From an uncultured Prevotella sp. (GTDB taxonomy: Bacteria > Bacteroidota > Bacteroidia > Bacteroidales > Bacteroidaceae): DNA of 11,815 nt. Below are positions 6,255 to 11,815 of this stretch, piece by piece (the first letter of the stretch is position 1; each line of letters begins with the position of its first letter). The translations under genes and the position numbers were made by a program. Location of the stretch: positions 1-11,815 of the forward strand of contig CALZDK010000046.1 of the NCBI GenBank assembly GCA_945637645.1, written 5' to 3'. Under the pieces are notes generated by a model, which was not told the origin of the DNA, did no database searches, and was given only the letters and a program-made list of their open reading frames with translations.

Positions 6255-7793
6255 ATGGAACGACTCTTGAAGCTTTATCAGCAATGGGCGGGAAAAGAAC
6301 TTGCCAGCATTGCCAAAATGGCAGGGGCAGGAAGCAACCGCGAATACTACCGCATCACGGCAAAGGACGGGTCAACCGTGGTGGGCGTAGTGGGGACAAG
6401 CCGCGACGAAAACCACGCCTTCATCTATCTCTGCAACCATTTCACGTCGAGAAAACTGCCGGTGCCAAAGCTACTCGCGGTATCCGACGACGAGATGTGT
6501 TATCTGCAGACAGACCTCGGCACCACATCGCTCTTCGACGCCATCTCTGGCGGACGCGACGCTGGCGGGCGCTATACCCTAAGCGAGAAGGAACTCCTGG
6601 TGAGAACCATACGCGAGCTGCCCGACATACAGATAAGGGGAGCACGTGGACTCGACTTTTCCAACTGCTATCCCCAGCCGGAGTTCGACACCAACAGTGT
6701 GCTCTTCGACCTCAACTATTTCAAATATTGCTTCCTCAAACCCACCGACCTCGACTTCCACGAACTGAAACTTGAGGCAAACTTCCACCTCTTGGCGAAA
6801 GACCTCACGGCGGAGAAATGCGAGAGCTTCATGTACCGCGACTTCCAGGCTCGCAACGTGATGCTCGACCCACAGGGCAATCCGCTGTTCATCGACTTCC
6901 AGGGCGGACGCAAGGGACCATTCTACTACGACCTCGCTTCCTTCCTATGGCAAGCGTCGGCAAAATATCCAAACAAGCTCCGCAGAGAACTGGTGTATGA
7001 GTACTACAACTCACTGAAAAACTACACCGAGGTGCCTTCCACACGACATTTTGTGGAACGGCTGAGCCTCTTCGTGCTCTTCCGCACGCTGCAGGTATTG
7101 GGAGCCTACGGTTTCCGTGGCTACTACGAGCAGAAAAAACATTTCCTCGACTCCATTCCCCCAGCCATACAAAACCTGCGGGAACTACTGAAACTCAACT
7201 GTTTCCCCTACCCTTACCTTATGGATACGCTCCGCCGACTCACCGAGCTGCCACAGTTCGCACGCATAGAGCAAGCCGCTGCAAACCGAGCCGACGGATA
7301 CAAGGTGACAGAGAAAAACATCTACCAGGCTCACCCGCAAGACGGACCTGCAACCTTTTCCAAATACGACGGCAACGGTCCACTCGTGGTCCGCATCTTC
7401 AGCTTCTCTTACCGCAAGGGCATACCGGAGGACACGTCGGGAAACGGTGGTGGCTACGTTTTCGACTGCCGCAGCACCCACAACCCCGGACGCTACGAGC
7501 CATACAAGAAACTTACGGGACTCGACGAGCCGGTGATCCGATTCCTTGAGGACGACGGCGAGATACTCACCTTCCTCGACAGTGTCTATCGGCTTGCCGA
7601 CGCACACGTCCGCCGCTACATTCAACGAGGGTTCACCTCGCTCATGTTCTGTTTCGGCTGCACAGGCGGACAGCACCGCAGCGTCTATAGCGCACAGCAC
7701 CTCGGAGAGCACATACACGAGAAATTCGGTGTCAAGGTCGAAATCACCCATCGTGAACAAGGTATCCATTTTGAACTTGAGGCTCAAAATTAA
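6255..7793 (+). CDS. AmgK-type sugar kinase fused to a RapZ C-terminal domain
   Basis: Two-domain protein of 512 residues. Residues 1-335 form an aminoglycoside-phosphotransferase-fold kinase: AGAGSNREYYRI (23-34, nucleotide loop), catalytic loop YRDFQARN (194-201, Asp196; the usual His is Tyr) and metal-binding IDFQGG (213-218, Asp214). It resembles AmgK, which phosphorylates the anomeric carbon of MurNAc or GlcNAc. After a linker, residues 376-506 match the RapZ C-terminal domain: RIFSFSYRKGIPED, VFDCRSTHNP (402-411), LTGLDEPV and GCTGGQHRSV (468-477). Asp404, Arg406, Cys469, His474 and Arg475 match the positions that bind glucosamine-6-phosphate in E. coli RapZ. RapZ's own N-terminal P-loop domain is absent. 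The next gene encodes a MurU-like enzyme, supporting a role in MurNAc recycling with amino-sugar sensing. The substrate and the sensing role are inferred. Confidence 0.85.
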   Translation: MERLLKLYQQWAGKELASIAKMAGAGSNREYYRITAKDGSTVVGVVGTSRDENHAFIYLCNHFTSRKLPVPKLLAVSDDEMCYLQTDLGTTSLFDAISGGRDAGGRYTLSEKELLVRTIRELPDIQIRGARGLDFSNCYPQPEFDTNSVLFDLNYFKYCFLKPTDLDFHELKLEANFHLLAKDLTAEKCESFMYRDFQARNVMLDPQGNPLFIDFQGGRKGPFYYDLASFLWQASAKYPNKLRRELVYEYYNSLKNYTEVPSTRHFVERLSLFVLFRTLQVLGAYGFRGYYEQKKHFLDSIPPAIQNLRELLKLNCFPYPYLMDTLRRLTELPQFARIEQAAANRADGYKVTEKNIYQAHPQDGPATFSKYDGNGPLVVRIFSFSYRKGIPEDTSGNGGGYVFDCRSTHNPGRYEPYKKLTGLDEPVIRFLEDDGEILTFLDSVYRLADAHVRRYIQRGFTSLMFCFGCTGGQHRSVYSAQHLGEHIHEKFGVKVEITHREQGIHFELEAQN

Positions 7794-7797
7794 AATT

Positions 7798-7816
7798 AAA
7801 GAATTAAAGGATTAAA
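7798..7816 (+). repeat. AT-rich intergenic repeat, copy 2
   Basis: AAAGAATTAAAGGATTAAA is the same as 4163-4181 apart from one base. It lies just after the kinase stop, in the 89-base spacer before the nucleotidyltransferase. The spacer also holds an AT-rich inverted repeat (ATATTA 7846-7851 with TAATAT 7858-7863). I saw no convincing promoter there. Confidence 0.4.
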
Positions 7817-7882
7817 AAAAGCCAGAGTGGGCAACGGACTTCAATATATTAATGTTTTAATATCAAAATTGAATATTTTGAC

Positions 7883-8626
7883 ATGAGACAAGCTATGATA
7901 TTCGCCGCAGGTCTCGGCACAAGATTAAGGCCACTCACCGACACCATGCCAAAGGCACTTGTGAGCATTGGCGGACAGCCACTGCTATGGCATGTGTTGA
8001 CCAAACTCAAGGCGGCAGGTTTCGAGCGAATAGTCATAAACGTGCATCACTTTGCACAACAGATTATCGACTATCTCGCGGCAAACGCCAATTTCGGACT
8101 CGACATCCACATATCCGACGAGACAGAAAAACTGTTGGACACAGGCGGAGGCATAAAGAAAGCCTCACCACTGTTCGCCCCCGACTCGCCCATACTCATA
8201 CACAATGTGGATATACTTAGCAACGTGGACCTTGCCACCCTCTACCAACAGGCTACCGACAACGCCGCAACGCTTCTCGTGAGCCAACGCGACACCTCGC
8301 GCTACCTCATGTTCAGCAGCCAGATGCAACTCACGGGATGGATTAACATCAAGACTGGAGAGACAAAAGGCCCAGTCACATCTCTCCCCTCTCCTCCCTC
8401 ACCACACACCACCCAACAATACGCCTTCTCCGGCATCCACGTCTTCTCACCTCGCCTCTTTCCACTGATGGAAAGTTGGCAAGAGAAGTTCAGCATCATC
8501 GACTTCTACCTCAAGGCATGCGAGACGGAGAGTGTCAGGGGCATAGTGAAAGACGACCTGAGACTGCTCGACGTGGGAAAGCTCGACAGCCTCGACAAAG
8601 CAGAAAAATTCATTAATAACAAATAA
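7883..8626 (+). CDS. MurU-like sugar-1-phosphate nucleotidyltransferase
   Basis: Cytoplasmic NTP-transferase of 247 residues, related to MurU, which joins UTP to MurNAc-1-phosphate to give UDP-MurNAc. The amino end has the signature AAGLGTRLRPLTDTMPKAL (8-26) with Lys24. LDTGGGIKKA (85-94) contacts the nucleotide, HNVDIL (107-112) holds the metal-binding Asp110, and LLDVGKLDSL (228-237) is the C-terminal Asp-Gly motif of the family. Residues 161-180 form a Ser/Pro/Thr-rich insert encoded by a pyrimidine-rich stretch, which looks like a variable surface loop. The gene follows the AmgK-type kinase by 89 bases and precedes guaA by 18, so an operon is likely. The pairing with the kinase is the reason for preferring MurU over a glucose- or mannose-1-phosphate enzyme. 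ATG at 7895 is a possible later start. Confidence 0.82.
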   Translation: MRQAMIFAAGLGTRLRPLTDTMPKALVSIGGQPLLWHVLTKLKAAGFERIVINVHHFAQQIIDYLAANANFGLDIHISDETEKLLDTGGGIKKASPLFAPDSPILIHNVDILSNVDLATLYQQATDNAATLLVSQRDTSRYLMFSSQMQLTGWINIKTGETKGPVTSLPSPPSPHTTQQYAFSGIHVFSPRLFPLMESWQEKFSIIDFYLKACETESVRGIVKDDLRLLDVGKLDSLDKAEKFINNK

Positions 8627-8644
8627 TAATTAAAAGAAAGAAAC

Positions 8645-10255
8645 ATGCAACAGAAGATTATCATTCTCGACTTCGGCTCGCAGACGACCCAGCTCATTGG
8701 CCGTCGCGTGCGTGAGCTCGACACCTTCTGCGAGATTCTTCCCTACAACAAGTTCCCGAAAGACGACCCGTCCGTAATCGGAGTAATCCTCAGCGGCTCG
8801 CCCTATTCGGTTCACGACCCAGAAGCATTCAAGGTCGATCTCACACAGTTTGTAGGACGCCTGCCAGTGCTTGGCATCTGCTACGGCGCACAGTTCATCT
8901 CCAACACCCTCGGAGGAAAGGTGGAGAAGGCAGACTCGCGCGAGTATGGCCGTGCACACCTCAAGACCGTAAACACGGAGAATCCGCTCTTCAATGGCTT
9001 CGACCAGAACTCACAGGTGTGGATGAGCCACGGCGACACCATCACCGCCATTCCCGAAGGTTTCGAGTGCATCGCCTCAACGGAAGACGTGAAGTATGCC
9101 GCCTACGCATCCACCAAAGAACCCGTTTGGGCAGTTCAGTTCCATCCTGAGGTGTTCCACACCGTACAGGGCACTCAGCTACTGAAGAATTTCGTTGTCG
9201 GCATCTGCGGCTCACAGCAGAGCTGGAGTGCGGCATCATTTGTCGATACCACAGTGGAGGAACTGAAGCAGCAGGTGGGAGACGACCGCGTCATCCTCGG
9301 ACTCTCAGGAGGCGTCGACTCCTCCGTTTGCGCAGTGCTCCTCAACCGTGCCATAGGCAAGAACCTCACCTGCATCTTCGTCGATCACGGAATGTTGCGC
9401 AAGAACGAATTCCGCGACGTGATGCACGACTACGAGTGCCTCGGACTCAATGTCATCGGTGTCGATGCCAGCGAGAAGTTCTTTGCCGACCTTGCCGGAG
9501 TCACCGACCCCGAACAGAAACGCAAAATCATCGGCCGCGACTTCGTGGAGGTGTTCAATGCCGAGGCAAAGAAAATCACCGGAGCCAAATGGCTTGCCCA
9601 AGGCACCATCTACCCCGACCGCATCGAGAGCCTCAACATCACGGGAAAGGTGATAAAGAGCCACCACAATGTTGGCGGACTGCCAAAGGAGATGCACCTC
9701 CAGCTTTGCGAACCTCTGAAGTGGCTGTTCAAGGACGAGGTGCGACGCGTCGGACGCCAGCTCGGCATGCCCGAACATCTCATCACACGCCATCCTTTCC
9801 CCGGACCGGGTCTCGCTGTGCGCATCCTCGGCGACATCACGCCTGAGAAAGTGCGCATCCTGCAGGATGCCGACGACATCTACATCCGCGGACTCCGCGA
9901 CTACAAGGTGCGTCTTTCGGGCGAGGAAGCACGCAAGGTGCTGGCGGCAGGAGTGCCAGCGGCAATGACCGACGGTGAGATAGAAGTTTCGCTCTACGAC
10001 CAGATTTGGCAAGCGGGCACTGTGCTCCTCTCCACCGTGCGCAGCGTGGGAGTCATGGGCGACGAGCGCACCTATGAGCATCCCGTAGCCCTGCGTGCCG
10101 TTACCTCCACCGACGCCATGACCGCCGACTGGGCCCACCTGCCCTACGACTTCATGGCAAAAGTTTCCAACGAGATAATAAACAAGGTGAAGGGTGTCAA
10201 CCGCGTCTGCTACGACATTTCCTCTAAACCACCTTCGACAATCGAGTGGGAATAA
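8645..10255 (+). CDS. guaA: GMP synthase (glutamine-hydrolysing)
   Basis: Converts XMP, ATP and glutamine to GMP, the last step of guanine nucleotide synthesis. 536 residues, slightly longer than E. coli GuaA (525). The N-terminal class I amidotransferase domain (about 1-190) has the triad Cys79 (GICYGAQ), His167 and Glu169 (FHPEV). The ATP-pyrophosphatase domain has the P-loop LSGGVDSS (220-227). The dimerisation domain includes RHPFPGPGLAVR (382-393) and ends in SKPPSTIEWE, the normal terminus. It starts 18 bases after the nucleotidyltransferase behind the purine-rich sequence AAAAGAAAGAAAC, so it is probably cotranscribed with it. The three-gene unit ends with the hairpin at 10265. All catalytic residues are intact. 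Confidence 0.99.
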   Translation: MQQKIIILDFGSQTTQLIGRRVRELDTFCEILPYNKFPKDDPSVIGVILSGSPYSVHDPEAFKVDLTQFVGRLPVLGICYGAQFISNTLGGKVEKADSREYGRAHLKTVNTENPLFNGFDQNSQVWMSHGDTITAIPEGFECIASTEDVKYAAYASTKEPVWAVQFHPEVFHTVQGTQLLKNFVVGICGSQQSWSAASFVDTTVEELKQQVGDDRVILGLSGGVDSSVCAVLLNRAIGKNLTCIFVDHGMLRKNEFRDVMHDYECLGLNVIGVDASEKFFADLAGVTDPEQKRKIIGRDFVEVFNAEAKKITGAKWLAQGTIYPDRIESLNITGKVIKSHHNVGGLPKEMHLQLCEPLKWLFKDEVRRVGRQLGMPEHLITRHPFPGPGLAVRILGDITPEKVRILQDADDIYIRGLRDYKVRLSGEEARKVLAAGVPAAMTDGEIEVSLYDQIWQAGTVLLSTVRSVGVMGDERTYEHPVALRAVTSTDAMTADWAHLPYDFMAKVSNEIINKVKGVNRVCYDISSKPPSTIEWE

Positions 10256-10264
10256 ATCCTATAT

Positions 10265-10310
10265 GACCACCATCTGAGTTCCTCTTTTTTGGATCACAGA
10301 TGGTGGTCTT
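10265..10310 (+). terminator. Terminator-like hairpin after guaA
   Basis: GACCACCATCTG (10265-10276) pairs perfectly over 12 bp with CAGATGGTGGTC (10297-10308) around a 20-base loop. The following tract is TTCTCTTC, a poor poly-T, so it may act mostly as a 3' end stabiliser. It starts 9 bases after the guaA stop. Confidence 0.7.
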
Positions 10311-10417
10311 CTCTTCGTCACCACATAATACAGCCTCCTCCCTTCCCGCACTTTTTTTTCAGGTCATGACATAAGAAAAGATTGGGTCAATTATGAATGT
10401 TAATCATTATTAAAAAT

Positions 10418-10430
10418 TCTTGTAACAAGA
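10418..10430 (+). promoter_or_regulatory. 13-base palindrome over the luxS -33 box
   Basis: TCTTGT-A-ACAAGA is a perfect inverted repeat with 6-base arms, and it contains the TTG (10420-10422) of the luxS promoter. A protein bound here would compete with RNA polymerase, so it is a candidate operator for luxS. Confidence 0.4.
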
Positions 10431-10448
10431 CTTTTTGCATTAACTTTG
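10420..10448 (+). promoter_or_regulatory. Bacteroidetes promoter of luxS
   Basis: TTG (10420-10422), 18 bases, TAACTTTG (10441-10448). The spacing is one base shorter than usual. The leader to the luxS ATG at 10481 is about 25 bases and includes GGAAAGAAC before the start codon. Confidence 0.65.
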
Positions 10449-10480
10449 CAATTCATTAATAAATAAAAACGGAAAGAACA

Positions 10481-10996
10481 ATGGAAGTAATAGCAAGTTT
10501 TCAAGTGGACCACACAGACCTTAAGCCTGGCATATACATCTCACGCCAGGATTCCTTTGGCGACACCACTTTCACCACCTACGACATAAGAATGACAGCA
10601 CCGAACCACGAGCCAGCCGTGAACTGTGCAGCCCTCCACACCATAGAACATCTTGTGGCAACCTACCTCCGCAACCGTGAAGGATGGAAGCAAAACATCA
10701 TCTATTGGGGACCAATGGGATGCCTCACGGGCAACTATCTCATTGTCAACGGAGCATATTCCTGCGAGGAGATTCGCCAACTGATGATTGAAGCATTCAC
10801 CTTCGTAAGCGAATACGAAGGCGAAGTGCCAGGCACCACAGCCGCCACCTGTGGCAACTATCTCATGCACGACCTGCCCATGGCAAAGTGGGAAGCGCGC
10901 CGCTACATCTCCAGACTGAAAAACGAGTTCTGCTCAGAATATCCCGGTCTTGCCCGACCGACACTCGACGGCGGAATGACCTTCTTCGACGCATAA
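10481..10996 (+). CDS. luxS: S-ribosylhomocysteine lyase LuxS
   Basis: Cytoplasmic enzyme of the activated methyl cycle. It cleaves S-ribosylhomocysteine to homocysteine and DPD, the precursor of autoinducer-2. 171 residues, normal for the family. The metal site is His53 and His57 in HTIEH (53-57) with Cys124 in AATCGNY, and the catalytic residues are Glu56 and Cys81 (GPMGCLTGNY), by alignment with B. subtilis LuxS (Cys84). The end PTLDGGMTFFDA is intact. It is transcribed alone from its own promoter, behind the guaA hairpin. No Pfs nucleosidase gene is present in the window; that partner enzyme must lie elsewhere. Confidence 0.98.
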   Translation: MEVIASFQVDHTDLKPGIYISRQDSFGDTTFTTYDIRMTAPNHEPAVNCAALHTIEHLVATYLRNREGWKQNIIYWGPMGCLTGNYLIVNGAYSCEEIRQLMIEAFTFVSEYEGEVPGTTAATCGNYLMHDLPMAKWEARRYISRLKNEFCSEYPGLARPTLDGGMTFFDA

Positions 10997-11042
10997 CAAC
11001 ATCCCCCTTCCCTATCCCTTTGGCAATAAAATGGGGAGTAAA

Positions 11043-11140
11043 CGAGTTGACGAGTTGACAGTTGACAAGTTATTACTCATGCTGCAGTCTTTGGTTTGGA
11101 CTATAAACTTGTCAACTCGTCAGCTCGTCAACTTGTCAAC
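11043..11140 (+). repeat. Long imperfect inverted repeat of GTTGAC(G)A units
   Basis: The left arm (11043-11071) is a run of GAGTTGAC / GTTGACA units; the right arm (11106-11140) is its near-complement built from CAACTTGT / CAACTCGT units. About 27 bp can pair, with one mismatch and one one-base bulge, around a loop of about 34 bases. It lies 47 bases after luxS and may act as its 3' hairpin. Similar GTTGACGAGTTGACAAG-type strings are, from memory, widespread between genes in Prevotella and Bacteroides. Confidence 0.65.
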
Positions 11141-11156
11141 TATTCACATCTCTAAG

Positions 11157-11231
11157 TTACTGAACTTTCCCACCCTTAACAATCACCTTACAATATGTAT
11201 GTATCAAGGCTAAATCTATCGAGTTCAGTAA
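11157..11231. repeat. 10-base inverted repeat beside the toxin gene
   Basis: TTACTGAACT (11157-11166) and AGTTCAGTAA (11222-11231) are perfect reverse complements separated by 55 bases. The right copy ends one base before the toxin stop codon region (11233). It may form a 3' hairpin on the toxin messenger or mark an edge of the cassette. Confidence 0.4.
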
Positions 11232-11232
11232 G

Positions 11233-11523
11233 TTATTTCTTATTCTTGCCAAAAAGATCAGAATGAGTACCTGTAGATAACATAATAAGTAATAATTGGT
11301 TGTCATGTCTCTCCCATGTAATAAGCCAGTCACTACATATATGCGCCTCCCATTCCCCATCATGTGTTCCTGATAACAAATGAGGACGATATTTTTCTGG
11401 AAGACTACCCGTATCAATCAGAATGTCAAGAGCTTCATGAAGCAATTGCATTGGATACCCTCGTCGTTTGCACAAAGCCACATTCTTCTTGAAATTCTTA
11501 GTGATTTTGATATCGTATGCCAT
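11233..11523 (-). CDS. YafQ-type (RelE superfamily) mRNA interferase toxin
   Basis: Small toxin of 96 residues that, in the YafQ group, cuts messenger RNA on the ribosome until bound by its antitoxin. The family motifs are clear: KYRPHLLSGTHDGEWEAHI (44-62), DWLITW (65-70) and STGTHSDLFG (83-92). His48, His61, Asp65 and His87 match the catalytic residues His50, His63, Asp67 and His87 of E. coli YafQ, so the toxin should be active. Its ATG overlaps the antitoxin stop by one base (TAATG), giving translational coupling. The DNA is visibly more AT-rich than the core genes beside it, as expected for an acquired cassette. Confidence 0.92.
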   Translation of the reverse strand: MAYDIKITKNFKKNVALCKRRGYPMQLLHEALDILIDTGSLPEKYRPHLLSGTHDGEWEAHICSDWLITWERHDNQLLLIMLSTGTHSDLFGKNKK

Positions 11524-11723
11524 TATATTCCCAAATCCTTAAATAATTCTTCTTTACTGGAATATGACAATAGACGTCCTGTATTTACATCTTCTCTGGC
11601 TTTTTCCAATTCTGTCTTCTTTCTTGTTGTAGATACAATACTAACACCATTTATTGCACCCAAAATCTTTTTCAAACTTGGGAGAATTGATGTGTCGCTA
11701 ATATTTAATGTTAATGTCGTCAT
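11523..11723 (-). CDS. Antitoxin of the YafQ-type module
   Basis: 66-residue protein from ATG at 11723 that should bind and neutralise the toxin encoded directly after it. The N-terminal part (MTTLTLNISD, then SLKKILGAINGV) looks like a short strand-helix segment; the C-terminal part is charged (ELEKAREDVNTGRLLSYSS) and ends KEELFKDLGI, as in many small Bacteroidetes antitoxins whose tail wraps the toxin. I cannot assign it firmly to RelB/DinJ or another fold. A longer reading would need a TTG start at 11744; ATG at 11723 is preferred since it gives a 22-base leader from the promoter. It is the first gene of the pair; such antitoxins usually repress their own promoter. Confidence 0.82.
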   Translation of the reverse strand: MTTLTLNISDTSILPSLKKILGAINGVSIVSTTRKKTELEKAREDVNTGRLLSYSSKEELFKDLGI

Positions 11724-11752
11724 AATATTCTTTTCGTTGAACAATTACGCCG

Positions 11753-11783
11753 CAAATATACAAACTATTTCCCATTCCACCAA
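11753..11783 (-). promoter_or_regulatory. Bacteroidetes promoter of the toxin-antitoxin pair
   Basis: On the minus strand, TTG (11783-11781), 20 bases, TATATTTG (11760-11753) matches the -33/-7 form completely. The expected transcription start is near 11746, just before the TTG alternative start, which favours the ATG at 11723. Confidence 0.75.
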
Positions 11784-11815
11784 ACTTTTTCCCAACTTTC
11801 TGCCAAAACGAAAGG

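Noticed and set aside
6206..6775. 189-codon plus-strand frame overlapping the kinase start
   Set aside because: Starts upstream of the expected transcription start and is a basic, His/Arg-rich shadow of the kinase in another frame.
9305..10138. 277-codon open frame antisense to guaA
   Set aside because: It lies wholly inside guaA, has no family motif, and has the His/Val/Ala-rich make-up of an antisense shadow in biased coding sequence.
11031..11213. 60-codon frame after luxS (VDELTVDKL...)
   Set aside because: It is a translation of the GTTGAC-unit repeat, a common false gene in these genomes.
11157..11417. 86-codon minus-strand frame overlapping the toxin gene
   Set aside because: Out of frame with the toxin, no motif, and its second half is intergenic sequence.
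11724..11744. Longer antitoxin from a TTG start at 11744
   Set aside because: It would begin about two bases from the predicted transcription start; the ATG at 11723 gives the family-like MTTLTLNIS amino end.

Overview
The window looks like chromosome from a Bacteroidales bacterium, most likely Prevotella or a close relative. The main reasons are promoters of the Bacteroidetes form (TTG, 18-20 bases, TAnnTTTG) before several genes, weak or absent Shine-Dalgarno sequences, a GroEL ending in a Gly-Met tail, the order sppA-lpxK-purine nucleoside phosphorylase, and AT-rich intergenic repeats of a kind common in this group. The genus is inference from protein character, not from a search.

Layout. 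On the minus strand, about 3700 down to 1, lies a tight operon: sppA (membrane serine protease), lpxK (lipid A 4'-kinase) and a purine nucleoside phosphorylase whose last codons lie beyond the left edge. The lpxK reading frame runs 116 bases into the phosphorylase gene. Divergent from sppA are groES-groEL (3878-5828), preceded by a perfect TGACAA-T-TTGTCA palindrome and a close match to a sigma-54 promoter instead of the usual housekeeping form. A 426-base gap after groEL holds three TTGCAAA copies spaced exactly 20 bases apart, then a promoter and a strong terminator that bracket a probable small RNA of about 160 nt with mutually exclusive pairings.

From 6255 to 10255 on the plus strand come a 512-residue fusion of an AmgK-type sugar kinase with the C-terminal domain of RapZ, a MurU-type sugar-1-phosphate nucleotidyltransferase, and guaA (GMP synthase), closed by a 12-bp hairpin. 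The kinase and nucleotidyltransferase together resemble the AmgK/MurU route that returns free MurNAc to UDP-MurNAc, bypassing de novo synthesis. The RapZ domain is the part that in E. coli binds glucosamine-6-phosphate and small RNAs, so the fusion suggests amino-sugar sensing joined directly to wall recycling. This locus, with the candidate small RNA just upstream, is the most interesting item in the window.

luxS follows (10481-10996) with its own promoter, whose -33 box lies inside a 13-bp palindrome. Downstream is a long imperfect inverted repeat built from GTTGAC(G)A units. The right end carries a YafQ-type toxin and its antitoxin on the minus strand, AT-rich and with its own promoter, probably a mobile accessory cassette.
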